This document shows positions 57,201 through 64,000 of a DNA stretch of 64,000 bases, one piece after another; position 1 is the stretch's first letter, and every line of letters starts with the position of its first letter. A program made the position numbers and the translations under genes. Origin of the DNA: Sinorhizobium sp. BG8 (lineage in GTDB: Bacteria; Pseudomonadota; Alphaproteobacteria; Rhizobiales; Rhizobiaceae); assembly GCF_016864555.1 (NCBI RefSeq), contig NZ_CP044011.1, positions 2,189,501 through 2,253,500 of the forward strand, in the 5' to 3' direction. The notes beneath the pieces were generated by a model, which saw only the letters and a program-made list of their open reading frames with translations, was not told the origin of the DNA and made no database searches.

Positions 57201-58112
57201 ATGCTACGCGTTACCGTGGACATTTTTTCGGGCCGGCCGAATCCGACCTGGGTCGTGACGGATGACAGAAAAATTGAACGCATGCTCAAGGCATTCGCCG
57301 AAAATCCTGCAGCGCTTTCGAAAGTCGGGGAGGGTCACCAGGGCCTCGGATATCGGGGCATTCAGCTGCGGCTCCTCGGTGACGACAACGAGTTCAAGCT
57401 ACCGTTCCAATTCGTCATTGCAAACGACGCATCGGATGCTTCGCGCTCGCTGCTCGACGTTGCCCGTGGCCTCATCGAGGACATGACCGAATCCCGCATT
57501 CCCTTTCCCGACCATCAGTTGACGCCGCTCGACAAGAATATCCGGAAGTATGTTCTGAAACGCTTCGAGGAGTTCCACAGGTCGCCGTTCAGGCTCTATC
57601 CGCTCGACATCTTCACGAAGCGGGGCATTCGCGTCACGGTCCGTGACCCCAATTGCCGGGAGTGCCAGTACGAAGAGAGCCGCTTCAACCCGGGTTTCTG
57701 GAACAACGATCCTTACGTGCGCGCCAACAACAACTGCTACAACTATTCCCGCAACTGGCGGACGGACACCTTCGCCCAGCCGGGGCGTGCCTCGGGCCAC
57801 TGGCCCAACCCGATGGCCTGCGGCGACGTGAGCGCAGGCGCGATGTCGGACGGACTGAAGAAGCGATGCGACTGCCTGCCGAAGGATGAGTACCCGCGCA
57901 GGCTCGTGGCTCTCGTCGTCGATCCCGGGTTCGACTACCATTGGTACCGGAAGCAGAAAGGTGGATTCTGGGGACACAAGCCGGGCCAGACCGCCGCGCG
58001 CAATGTTGACAACAGCAATGTCGTCATCACCAATCCCGAAACCTGCGATCGGGGAGGCTACACGGACTTTTGCGGCTATTTCTACGCGGGAAAGAGCGTT
58101 CAGATCATCTGA
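57201..58112 (+). CDS. SGRPNP-domain protein with Cys/His/Asn-rich C-terminal domain
   Basis: 303 aa from ATG at 57201 with GGGGAGG 6 nt before it. Residues about 1-110 form a domain beginning VTVDIFSGRPNPTW and containing QGLGYRG and SLLDVARGLI, shared with the next gene. Residues about 150-303 are different: clustered Cys (CRECQ), NNCYNYSRNWRTDTFAQPG (Cys179), DYHWYRKQKGGFWGHKPG (His247, His259), then NVDNSNVVITNPETCDRGGYTDFCGYF. The Cys-His-Asn pattern and spacing resemble papain- or CHAP-like hydrolases, an inference only. No signal peptide. No named family recognised. Confidence 0.7.
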   Translation: MLRVTVDIFSGRPNPTWVVTDDRKIERMLKAFAENPAALSKVGEGHQGLGYRGIQLRLLGDDNEFKLPFQFVIANDASDASRSLLDVARGLIEDMTESRIPFPDHQLTPLDKNIRKYVLKRFEEFHRSPFRLYPLDIFTKRGIRVTVRDPNCRECQYEESRFNPGFWNNDPYVRANNNCYNYSRNWRTDTFAQPGRASGHWPNPMACGDVSAGAMSDGLKKRCDCLPKDEYPRRLVALVVDPGFDYHWYRKQKGGFWGHKPGQTAARNVDNSNVVITNPETCDRGGYTDFCGYFYAGKSVQII

Positions 58113-58231
58113 CCGGTCGTCCTCGACCTCTGAACCTCCGGCGCCACGCCGCCTGCGGATCATGGGCGGGGGCGTCGGTCCTTGTCCTTGCGCTGGCGGT
58201 CTTGCCGGCCGGCGCAGGCGGAGGAGCCGCA

Positions 58232-58567
58232 ATGCAAGTGGAACTGGACATCATGAGCGGCAGGCCCAACCCGGTCTGGGACCTCACGCCTGCGCAGGCC
58301 GATGAGCTGGGCGATATCGTCGAAACCTTGCCGACGGGCACGGGGACACCGCCGCCGGACCCCGGTCTCGGCTATCGCGGCTTCGTCGTAACCGACAAAG
58401 CCCGGCCGTCATGGCGGCTCGGCGTCTTCAAGGGGTTCGTCCGCATATCGGGTGGTGGGCCTACGGAGATCCGGAACGATCGGGACCGGAGGCTCGAGCG
58501 CTGGCTCCTCGATTCTGCAGGTACGCTATTGGGCGACCAGATCCGTCGTCGCGTTCCGCTGGAGTGA
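58232..58567 (+). CDS. Stand-alone SGRPNP-domain protein
   Basis: 111 aa from ATG at 58232 with GGAGGAG 6 nt upstream. It aligns with the N-terminal domain of the previous protein along its whole length: VELDIMSGRPNPVW, GLGYRGFVV, WLLDSAGTLLGDQIRRRVP. The open frame continues upstream through a hydrophobic stretch (SVLVLALAVLPAGAGG) that could be a signal peptide if translation began earlier, but no conventional start codon serves it and the SD argues for 58232. The same start position relative to the motif in both proteins supports this. Confidence 0.7.
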   Translation: MQVELDIMSGRPNPVWDLTPAQADELGDIVETLPTGTGTPPPDPGLGYRGFVVTDKARPSWRLGVFKGFVRISGGGPTEIRNDRDRRLERWLLDSAGTLLGDQIRRRVPLE

Positions 58568-58592
58568 GGGGACGTCTCTGCCTCCGTCGCCT

Positions 58593-58632
58593 AAAAGTTC
58601 CCGACCACGGTGTGTCGTGGTCGGGAACGTTG
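58593..58632 (-). terminator. Intrinsic terminator for the DUF2798 gene
   Basis: A perfect 13-bp stem (GTTCCCGACCACG / CGTGGTCGGGAAC, about 58597-58609 / 58616-58628) with loop GTGTGT. On the minus strand it is followed by TTTT, and it lies 65 nt past the minus-strand stop. It can also help end the SGRPNP transcripts from the other side. Confidence 0.8.
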
Positions 58633-58693
58633 TCGATCCATGCGCCCAGGCGGGGATGGTGCGGCCTATGGGGTGCCGGCCTTGTGGCGGCGG

Positions 58694-58921
58694 TCAGGCG
58701 AACCTGGCCCGTATCGAGACGGCAAGCGCAAATCCGCATTTTCCAACACCCAGGGACAGAATGAATGCAACCGGCCATGCGATGGCGAATGCCCGGCTCC
58801 ACTCGGTCAGGCAGTCGGTCGTGAAGCCGACATGCAGGAGCGAGAAAAAGCCGGTCATGAGGAAAGCCATCATCCCCGAGATGAAGAACTGTGCGAGGAT
58901 GATTGTTTTTGTGTCGTTCAT
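58694..58921 (-). CDS. DUF2798 family small membrane protein
   Basis: 75 aa with GGAGA before the ATG. Two membrane helices (about 8-30 and 45-68) separated by a short loop (HVGFTTDCLTEWSRAF), the layout of DUF2798 proteins. Function unknown. It stands alone, convergent with the SGRPNP pair, with its own strong terminator. Confidence 0.82.
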   Translation of the reverse strand: MNDTKTIILAQFFISGMMAFLMTGFFSLLHVGFTTDCLTEWSRAFAIAWPVAFILSLGVGKCGFALAVSIRARFA

Positions 58922-59333
58922 GGTATCTCCACATTGTCGGGTGGAGCGCGCTCTTCACAAGCCGCAGCACCACCTTGGTTAGGGTTGGTGCCGTGGGTTC
59001 GCGTAGCGACTTTCCCGCTGTCGCGGGGGCCGGAATAACCACACCGGCCTAAAACTTTTCGACTGTTCACCTCTAGCTGAGTCCCGGTTCTGGTCAAGCC
59101 GGGAACGGCTTCGGGGAAACTGGTGGCACTTGCTGCATGATACCGCGATTTTCCGGAATTATGCAGCAGATGCCTCCACTGTCCGCTTCTGGGCCCTTTG
59201 CGGACTCTCCAAGCTACTATTGTGATGCCCTTCAAAGTTAGCTTCAGCGCCCTAATTCTCTTCAAAACCGGCACCACAAGCATGACTACGCTTGAAAGAA
59301 ATCGCTTTTCGCATCGCTAGGGGGAGACAGGTG
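58922..59333. other. Non-coding gap before the arylsulfatase, 412 bp
   Basis: It carries the DUF2798 promoter on the left, one copy of a dispersed repeat (59121-59156, also at 61781), an 8-bp inverted repeat TGCTGCAT/ATGCAGCA (about 59131-59168) overlapping that copy, and a GTCCGCTTCTGGG stretch that looks like a common alphaproteobacterial intergenic repeat. The sulfatase promoter is presumably near 59200-59300. Confidence 0.45.
59121..59156 (+). repeat. Dispersed intergenic repeat, copy 1
   Basis: About 36 bp beginning TGGTGGCACTTGCTGCATGA. It matches 61781-61816 in the same orientation with only a handful of mismatches (shared core GCATGATACCGCGA). The two copies flank the arylsulfatase gene. 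Confidence 0.7.
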
Positions 59334-61679
59334 ATGGAGATTTCCCGTTGTCTAAGACATGCGACCTGCCTGATAGGCGTGGGGTTGGCCGTTGCGATCG
59401 CGGGAGCAGGCCGTGCGGATGACGATCGAGTTCCCCGGGCAACCGAGGCGTTCAAGGGAACAATCGGCAAGACTTATCAGGAATCGACGCCCGCATGGCC
59501 AGCGATCCCCACGGCCCAGGAGAGTGCGCCGAATGTCGTGCTCATTCTTCTGGATGACGTCGGGTTTGGGCAACCCTCGACCTTCGGCGGGCTGATTCCG
59601 ACACCCAACTTCGACAAGCTCGCAAGCGAGGGATTGCGATACAACCGCTTCCACACCACCGCGATCTGCGGACCGTCCCGCGCCGCGCTTCTGACAGGCC
59701 GTAACCATCACGACACAGGCAATGGCTTCCTGATGGAATGGGCGACCGGCTTTCCGAACTACAGCACGATGATCCCGCCGGAAACGGCGACGGTCGCCGA
59801 GGTGCTGAAGGAGAACGGTTATGCGACCTGGTGGTTCGGCAAGAACCACAACACGCCGGATTGGGAGACGTCAGTAGCAGGTCCATTCACACGATGGCCG
59901 ACAGGCCTCGGCTTTGAGTACTTCTATGGCTTCAATGCCGGAGAAACGCACCAATACTACCCTGTGATCTTCGAGAACACCACGCCGGTCGAACCGGACA
60001 AGAGCCCCGAGCAGGGCTACCACTTCATGACCGATATGACCGACAAGGCGATCGCGCGCATGAAGTACTTCAAGTCGGTCTCCCCGAAGAAGCCGTTCTT
60101 CATGTACTTCGCGCCCGGTGCGATGCATGCGCCCCATCATGTCACCGCCGAATGGCGCGAAAAGTTCAAGGGCAAGTTCGACATGGGCTGGGAGAAGTAT
60201 CGCGAGCAGGTTTTCCAGCGCCAACTGGAAATGGGGATAATTCCGGCAGGGACCAAACTGACGCCACGGCCGGATTGGGTTCCGGCATGGGACTCACTCT
60301 CAGACGAGCAAAAGCAGGTCTATAACCGCTTGTTCGAGAACTATGCGGGCTATTTCGCCTTCACCGACCACGAAATCGGCCGCCTCGTCGACGCCATCCA
60401 CGAACTGCCCGATGCCGACAACACCATGATAATCTACATCGCCGGTGACAACGGGGCATCGTCCGAAGGTGGGCCGGACGGCACGCTCAACGAGATCAAG
60501 TCGCTGAACGGCTTTGCCACCGACATCAAGGATACGCTCAAGCGGATTGATGAAATCGGCGGACCCAACTCGGAACCCCACTATCCGGTGGGCTGGGCTT
60601 GGGCGGGTAACACCCCGTTCCAGTGGGTTAAACAGGTCGCCTCGCATCTGGGCGGGACGCGCACAGGCATGGTGGTGACATGGCCTGAGAAGATAAAGCC
60701 GGACAAGCAGCCTCGCGACCAGTTCCTCCATCTCGTCGACGTGGCACCGACGATCCTCGAAGCCGCTCATGTAACCATGCCGACCGAGGTCAACGGCATC
60801 AGGCAGTTGCCTATCGCTGGAGAGTCATTTGAGGCGAGTTTCACCGACCCGAAGGCGAAGAGCCGCACCGAACAGTATTTCGAGATTCTCAGCAACCGCT
60901 CGGTCTACTACGAGGGATGGAAAGCCGATGCCCAGCACACTTTGCCGTGGCGTCAGGACCTTGCACCCGGCAAGTGGGACGAAGACCGATGGGAACTTTA
61001 TAACCTCGACAAGGACTTCTCCGAGGCCAACGATCTTGCCAAGGAGATGCCCGAGAAGCTCGCCGAACTGAAAGGTCGGTTCGATGAACTGGCGCGTGAA
61101 TACCACGTCTATCCGCTCGATGATCGTGGTGCCGCGCGGCTGGCAATCGCCAAGCCCACGCCTCCGGGCTTCGATCCTGATGCGAAGACAATCACCTTCT
61201 ACAAGGGCGCGACGCGCCTAGCCGAAACAGCCGCACCGCAGATGAAGAACCGGTCTTGGTCGCTAACGGCCAACGTGGCCGCAGACGGTGAAAAGACTGA
61301 AGGAGTGATCCTTGGTTTCGGCGGCGTTGCTGCAGGCATGACGTTCTACATCAAGGACGGAAAGCCCATCTTCGACTACAATTGGTTTGAGGAGCATTTC
61401 ACCGTCAAATCCGACGCAGTGGTGCCAAAGGGAGACGCCGTCATCCGCCTCGTTTTCGACTACGAGGGCGGAAAAGAACTCGGCAAATCCGGTACTGCCA
61501 GCATATTCATCGATGACAAGAAGGTCGCCGAAGGAAAGATCGAGAAGACCGTCGCGGGTCGCTTTGGGATCGACACCTTTGGCATCGGTGAAGATAGCGG
61601 GCAACCGGTGACATTTGATTACAAGCCACCCTTCACCTTCAACGGTGACCTGAAGGAAGTTCAGATCGAGTTGAAATGA
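59334..61679 (+). CDS. Arylsulfatase (type I, formylglycine-dependent)
   Basis: 781 aa from ATG at 59334, after GGGGGAGA; a TTG 14 codons upstream is less likely. The signal peptide covers about 1-28 (ending AGAGRA). The alkaline-phosphatase fold shows [13 protein letters not shown] (metal Asp pair) and the sulfatase signature [12 protein letters not shown] with Cys112, which must be converted to formylglycine, then [14 protein letters not shown] and [14 protein letters not shown] (metal Asp-Asn). The C-terminal ~180 residues form a beta-sandwich extension ([15 protein letters not shown] onward). No formylglycine-generating enzyme is nearby, so maturation must come from elsewhere. Confidence 0.93.
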   Translation: MEISRCLRHATCLIGVGLAVAIAGAGRADDDRVPRATEAFKGTIGKTYQESTPAWPAIPTAQESAPNVVLILLDDVGFGQPSTFGGLIPTPNFDKLASEGLRYNRFHTTAICGPSRAALLTGRNHHDTGNGFLMEWATGFPNYSTMIPPETATVAEVLKENGYATWWFGKNHNTPDWETSVAGPFTRWPTGLGFEYFYGFNAGETHQYYPVIFENTTPVEPDKSPEQGYHFMTDMTDKAIARMKYFKSVSPKKPFFMYFAPGAMHAPHHVTAEWREKFKGKFDMGWEKYREQVFQRQLEMGIIPAGTKLTPRPDWVPAWDSLSDEQKQVYNRLFENYAGYFAFTDHEIGRLVDAIHELPDADNTMIIYIAGDNGASSEGGPDGTLNEIKSLNGFATDIKDTLKRIDEIGGPNSEPHYPVGWAWAGNTPFQWVKQVASHLGGTRTGMVVTWPEKIKPDKQPRDQFLHLVDVAPTILEAAHVTMPTEVNGIRQLPIAGESFEASFTDPKAKSRTEQYFEILSNRSVYYEGWKADAQHTLPWRQDLAPGKWDEDRWELYNLDKDFSEANDLAKEMPEKLAELKGRFDELAREYHVYPLDDRGAARLAIAKPTPPGFDPDAKTITFYKGATRLAETAAPQMKNRSWSLTANVAADGEKTEGVILGFGGVAAGMTFYIKDGKPIFDYNWFEEHFTVKSDAVVPKGDAVIRLVFDYEGGKELGKSGTASIFIDDKKVAEGKIEKTVAGRFGIDTFGIGEDSGQPVTFDYKPPFTFNGDLKEVQIELK

Positions 61680-62483
61680 CACTGCTGGCGTTGGCGTGCA
61701 TGTCTGCAATTGGCGCATTGCGGACGATGACCGCGGGCCGCTCTCGGGCCTAAAGCTGCCGGCGCCGCAGCGCTTTCGGTTGGTGGCATTCGCCGCATGA
61801 TACCGCGAATTTCCCCGCTGACGGCAGCCATGCGATCATCCTGTCGTTCCGCCGCGGATACACTGCGAGGCGTCGTGGCGAGGCGGGATCGGCGCTCTGT
61901 GCGGAGGAAGGACGTGAGCTTCCGCACCGGGGGTCCGCAGAAAATGGTTCCCCTCTCACCCCCTTAAAAAGGGGCGGGACGTGCCTGTGCGGCACATATG
62001 AATGGACCGGCGACTGGCCGGGCCGAAGAGCGGCCGATCCGCCAAGGCGGAACGGCTCTCTGAAAGCCCGCCTTTCGTGGCGCCGCGGCGACCGTGCCAA
62101 GGTCCCGCCGCGAGTGCCACCCTGGAAAGGTGCCGTCATCCGCGCAGAGGAACCGGAGTTGCGGGCACAAACCGCCGAACGGGGCGCCGCAAGGTGCCAT
62201 ATGTTTCATTTCACGAGGCAGCTTCCGGCGCCCCGTCCGAACCCTTCTGCAAACCCACGGCGGCAAATCGCGCGTGGATATCCGTGCTTCCCGATTCTTC
62301 GAGCCTTTGCAGAGGTACCGGGCAGGCCGCGACGCCTCGGGGCGGGCTTCCGGGCAAAGCACGCTCCGCCATTCAGCGTCGAAGCCTTGACAAATCGGAG
62401 CTGTCATGCGCTTTTCCGCCCGAATTTCGAGAAGCGGTCGCTCGGCGCTCCGGCGCGGCCCGTCAGCATTCCAGGATAAGACA
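61680..62483. other. Repeat-rich non-coding stretch before aspS, 804 bp
   Basis: No believable gene: the frames on both strands are Arg/Pro-rich and lack start signals. It contains repeat copy 2 (61781-61816), a CCCCTTAAAAAGGGG palindrome (about 61962-61977) of the kind often seen in bacterial intergenic repeats, and many short GC-rich inverted repeats between 61985 and 62200. The last 100 bp should include the aspS promoter; a TTGACA at about 62387-62392 could be its -35, with no clear -10. Confidence 0.5.
61781..61816 (+). repeat. Dispersed intergenic repeat, copy 2
   Basis: Same orientation as 59121-59156, sharing TGGTGGCA and GCATGATACCGCGA with scattered mismatches between. It lies about 100 bp after the arylsulfatase stop, so the pair brackets that gene. 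Confidence 0.7.
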
Positions 62484-64000
62484 ATGCACCGTTACCGCAG
62501 CCATTCCTGCGCCGCACTCCGCAAGTCCGACGTCGGCTCGACCGCCCGGCTTTCCGGCTGGGTCCACCGCGTTCGCGACCATGGCGGCGTGCTCTTCATC
62601 GACCTGCGCGACCACTACGGCATCACCCAGGTCGTCGCCGATCCGGACAGCCCCGCCTTCAAGACCGCCGAGGCGGTCCGCGGCGAGTGGGTCATCCGCA
62701 TCGACGGCCTGGTGAAGGCGCGCACCGACGACACGATCAACAAGAACATGCCGACCGGCGAGATCGAGCTCTACGCGCAGGAGATCGAAGTTCTCTCTGC
62801 TGCGAAGGAGCTTCCGCTGCCGGTCTTCGGCGAGCCGGACTATCCGGAAGACGTGCGCCTGAAGTATCGCTTCCTGGATCTGCGCCGCGAGACGCTGCAC
62901 AAGAACATCGTCAAGCGCACCCAGATCATCGCCGCCATGCGTCGCCGCATGACCGATGTCGGCTTCACCGAATACTCGACGCCGATCCTGACGGCTTCCT
63001 CGCCGGAAGGCGCGCGCGACTTCCTCGTGCCGAGCCGCATCCACGAGGGCACCTTCTACGCGCTGCCTCAGGCGCCGCAGCAGTACAAGCAGCTCCTGAT
63101 GGTTGCCGGCTTCGACCGCTACTTCCAGATCGCTCCCTGCTTCCGGGACGAGGACCCGCGCGCCGACCGCCTTCCGGGCGAATTCTACCAGCTCGACCTC
63201 GAGATGAGCTTCGTCGAGCAGGAAGACGTCTGGAACACGATGGAGCCGGTCATCCGCGGCATCTTCGAGGAGTTTGCAAACGGCAAGCCCGTCACGCAGA
63301 CGTTCCGTCGCATCGCCTATGACGACGCGATCCGCACCTACGGCTCCGACAAGCCGGACCTGCGCAACCCGATCGAGATGCAGGCGGTCACCGACCATTT
63401 CGCCGGTTCCGGCTTCAAGGTCTTCGCCAACATGATCGCCTCCAACCCGAAGGTCGAGGTCTGGGCAATCCCGGCCAGGACCGGTGGTTCGCGCGCCTTC
63501 TGCGACCGCATGAACGCCTGGGCCCAGAGCCAGGGCCAGCCCGGTCTCGGCTACATCTTCTGGCGCAAGGAAGGTGACAAGCTCGAGGGCGCAGGCCCGC
63601 TCGCCAAGAACATCGGCGAGGAGCGCACCGATGCGATCCGCGTCCAGCTCGGCCTCGAAGACGGCGACGCCTGCTTCTTCGTCGCCGGTGACCCGGCCAA
63701 GTTCTACAAGTTCGCAGGTGAAGCCCGCACCAGGGCCGGCGAGGAACTGAACCTCGTCGACCGCGATCGCTTCGAACTCTGCTGGATCGTCGATTTCCCG
63801 TTCTTCGAATGGAACGAGGACGAGAAGAAGGTCGACTTCGCCCACAATCCCTTCTCCATGCCGCAGGGCGGCCTCGAGGCGCTCGAAAACCAGGATCCGC
63901 TGTCGATCAAGGCCTACCAGTACGACATGGTCTGCAACGGCTTCGAAATCGCGTCGGGCTCGATCCGGAACCAGTCGCCGGAACTGATGGTCAAGGCCTT
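62484..64000 (+). CDS. aspS: Aspartyl-tRNA synthetase (partial, runs off the window)
   Basis: 505 codons from ATG at 62484 with AGGA 7 nt before it; the gene is open to the edge and should be about 90 codons longer. N-terminal OB anticodon-binding domain: [27 protein letters not shown]. Class II motif 2 is [28 protein letters not shown]; the GAD insertion domain spans about 290-420. Bacterial-type, probably non-discriminating (charging both tRNA-Asp and tRNA-Asn), as usual when AsnRS is absent, which cannot be judged here. Confidence 0.97.
   Translation, partial: MHRYRSHSCAALRKSDVGSTARLSGWVHRVRDHGGVLFIDLRDHYGITQVVADPDSPAFKTAEAVRGEWVIRIDGLVKARTDDTINKNMPTGEIELYAQEIEVLSAAKELPLPVFGEPDYPEDVRLKYRFLDLRRETLHKNIVKRTQIIAAMRRRMTDVGFTEYSTPILTASSPEGARDFLVPSRIHEGTFYALPQAPQQYKQLLMVAGFDRYFQIAPCFRDEDPRADRLPGEFYQLDLEMSFVEQEDVWNTMEPVIRGIFEEFANGKPVTQTFRRIAYDDAIRTYGSDKPDLRNPIEMQAVTDHFAGSGFKVFANMIASNPKVEVWAIPARTGGSRAFCDRMNAWAQSQGQPGLGYIFWRKEGDKLEGAGPLAKNIGEERTDAIRVQLGLEDGDACFFVAGDPAKFYKFAGEARTRAGEELNLVDRDRFELCWIVDFPFFEWNEDEKKVDFAHNPFSMPQGGLEALENQDPLSIKAYQYDMVCNGFEIASGSIRNQSPELMVKA

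Noticed and set aside
61661-62407. Several 90-150-aa frames on both strands between the sulfatase and aspS
   Set aside because: They are Arg/Pro-rich with no start signals, and fall in a stretch of short repeats and hairpins.

Overview
The window reads as a chromosomal segment of an alphaproteobacterium of the order Hyphomicrobiales, most likely Rhizobiaceae (Sinorhizobium, Rhizobium or Shinella-like). Reasons: high GC throughout; an HdaA-type short DnaA homologue beside ppk-ppx; a RopB/Omp25-type outer-membrane protein beside uvrC; and the order ndk - moaE/moaD/pgsA/uvrC - ropB - purN/purM - hdaA - ppk - ppx - rnd, which I remember from rhizobial chromosomes but have not compared here. No rRNA, tRNA, CRISPR array, transposase or integrase was seen.

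Layout. 1-4.7 kb: envelope and replication housekeeping: lptF-lptG-lptD (minus) divergent from pepA-holC. 4.8-10.8 kb: a sugar dehydrogenase-type oxidoreductase, a TakP-like 2-oxoacid TRAP transporter whose membrane genes and binding-protein gene face each other, and a GNAT protein. 10.8-19 kb: a nuclease-fold protein, an ABC-F ATPase, a degenerate GGDEF protein, a small exported protein translationally coupled to a methyl-accepting chemotaxis protein, DinB and ndk. 19.2-21.3 kb: a CGNR zinc-finger regulator plus lipoprotein facing a frameshifted LivH-type permease across a perfect 9-bp palindrome. 21.3-28 kb: moaE-moaD-pgsA, a secreted CAP/RTX protein, uvrC, a TTG-start SDR and the RopB-like porin. 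28-36.6 kb: GST, RNase T2 with a small exported partner, rlmJ, a Mo-oxidoreductase with a Nudix hydrolase, an omptin protease and purN-purM. 36.8-47.2 kb: AI-2E-family permease, hdaA, ppk, ppx, a phytase-like protein, AraC, DUF2000, a dual-specificity phosphatase and rnd.

47.2-62.5 kb is the accessory part. About 15 kb of loosely packed single genes (multicopper oxidase, MFS, DUF1254, monooxygenase, acyltransferase, VOC, GFA, EamA, small exported protein, two related SGRPNP proteins, DUF2798, arylsulfatase) lies between rnd and aspS, with long non-coding gaps and intergenic repeats near its right end. The window ends inside aspS.

The most interesting unexplained item is the SGRPNP gene pair at 57.2-58.6 kb: two adjacent paralogues of an unnamed ~110-residue domain, one fused to a Cys/His/Asn-rich domain that could be a cysteine hydrolase. 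Also notable are the palindrome between the CGNR gene and the broken permease, a near-consensus CtrA box inside a tandem 11-bp repeat upstream of the chemoreceptor operon, and an omptin with an intact catalytic set.

Start coordinates were chosen from ribosome-binding sites and family lengths where the longest frame was implausible. Short-site coordinates were counted by eye and may be off by a base or two.
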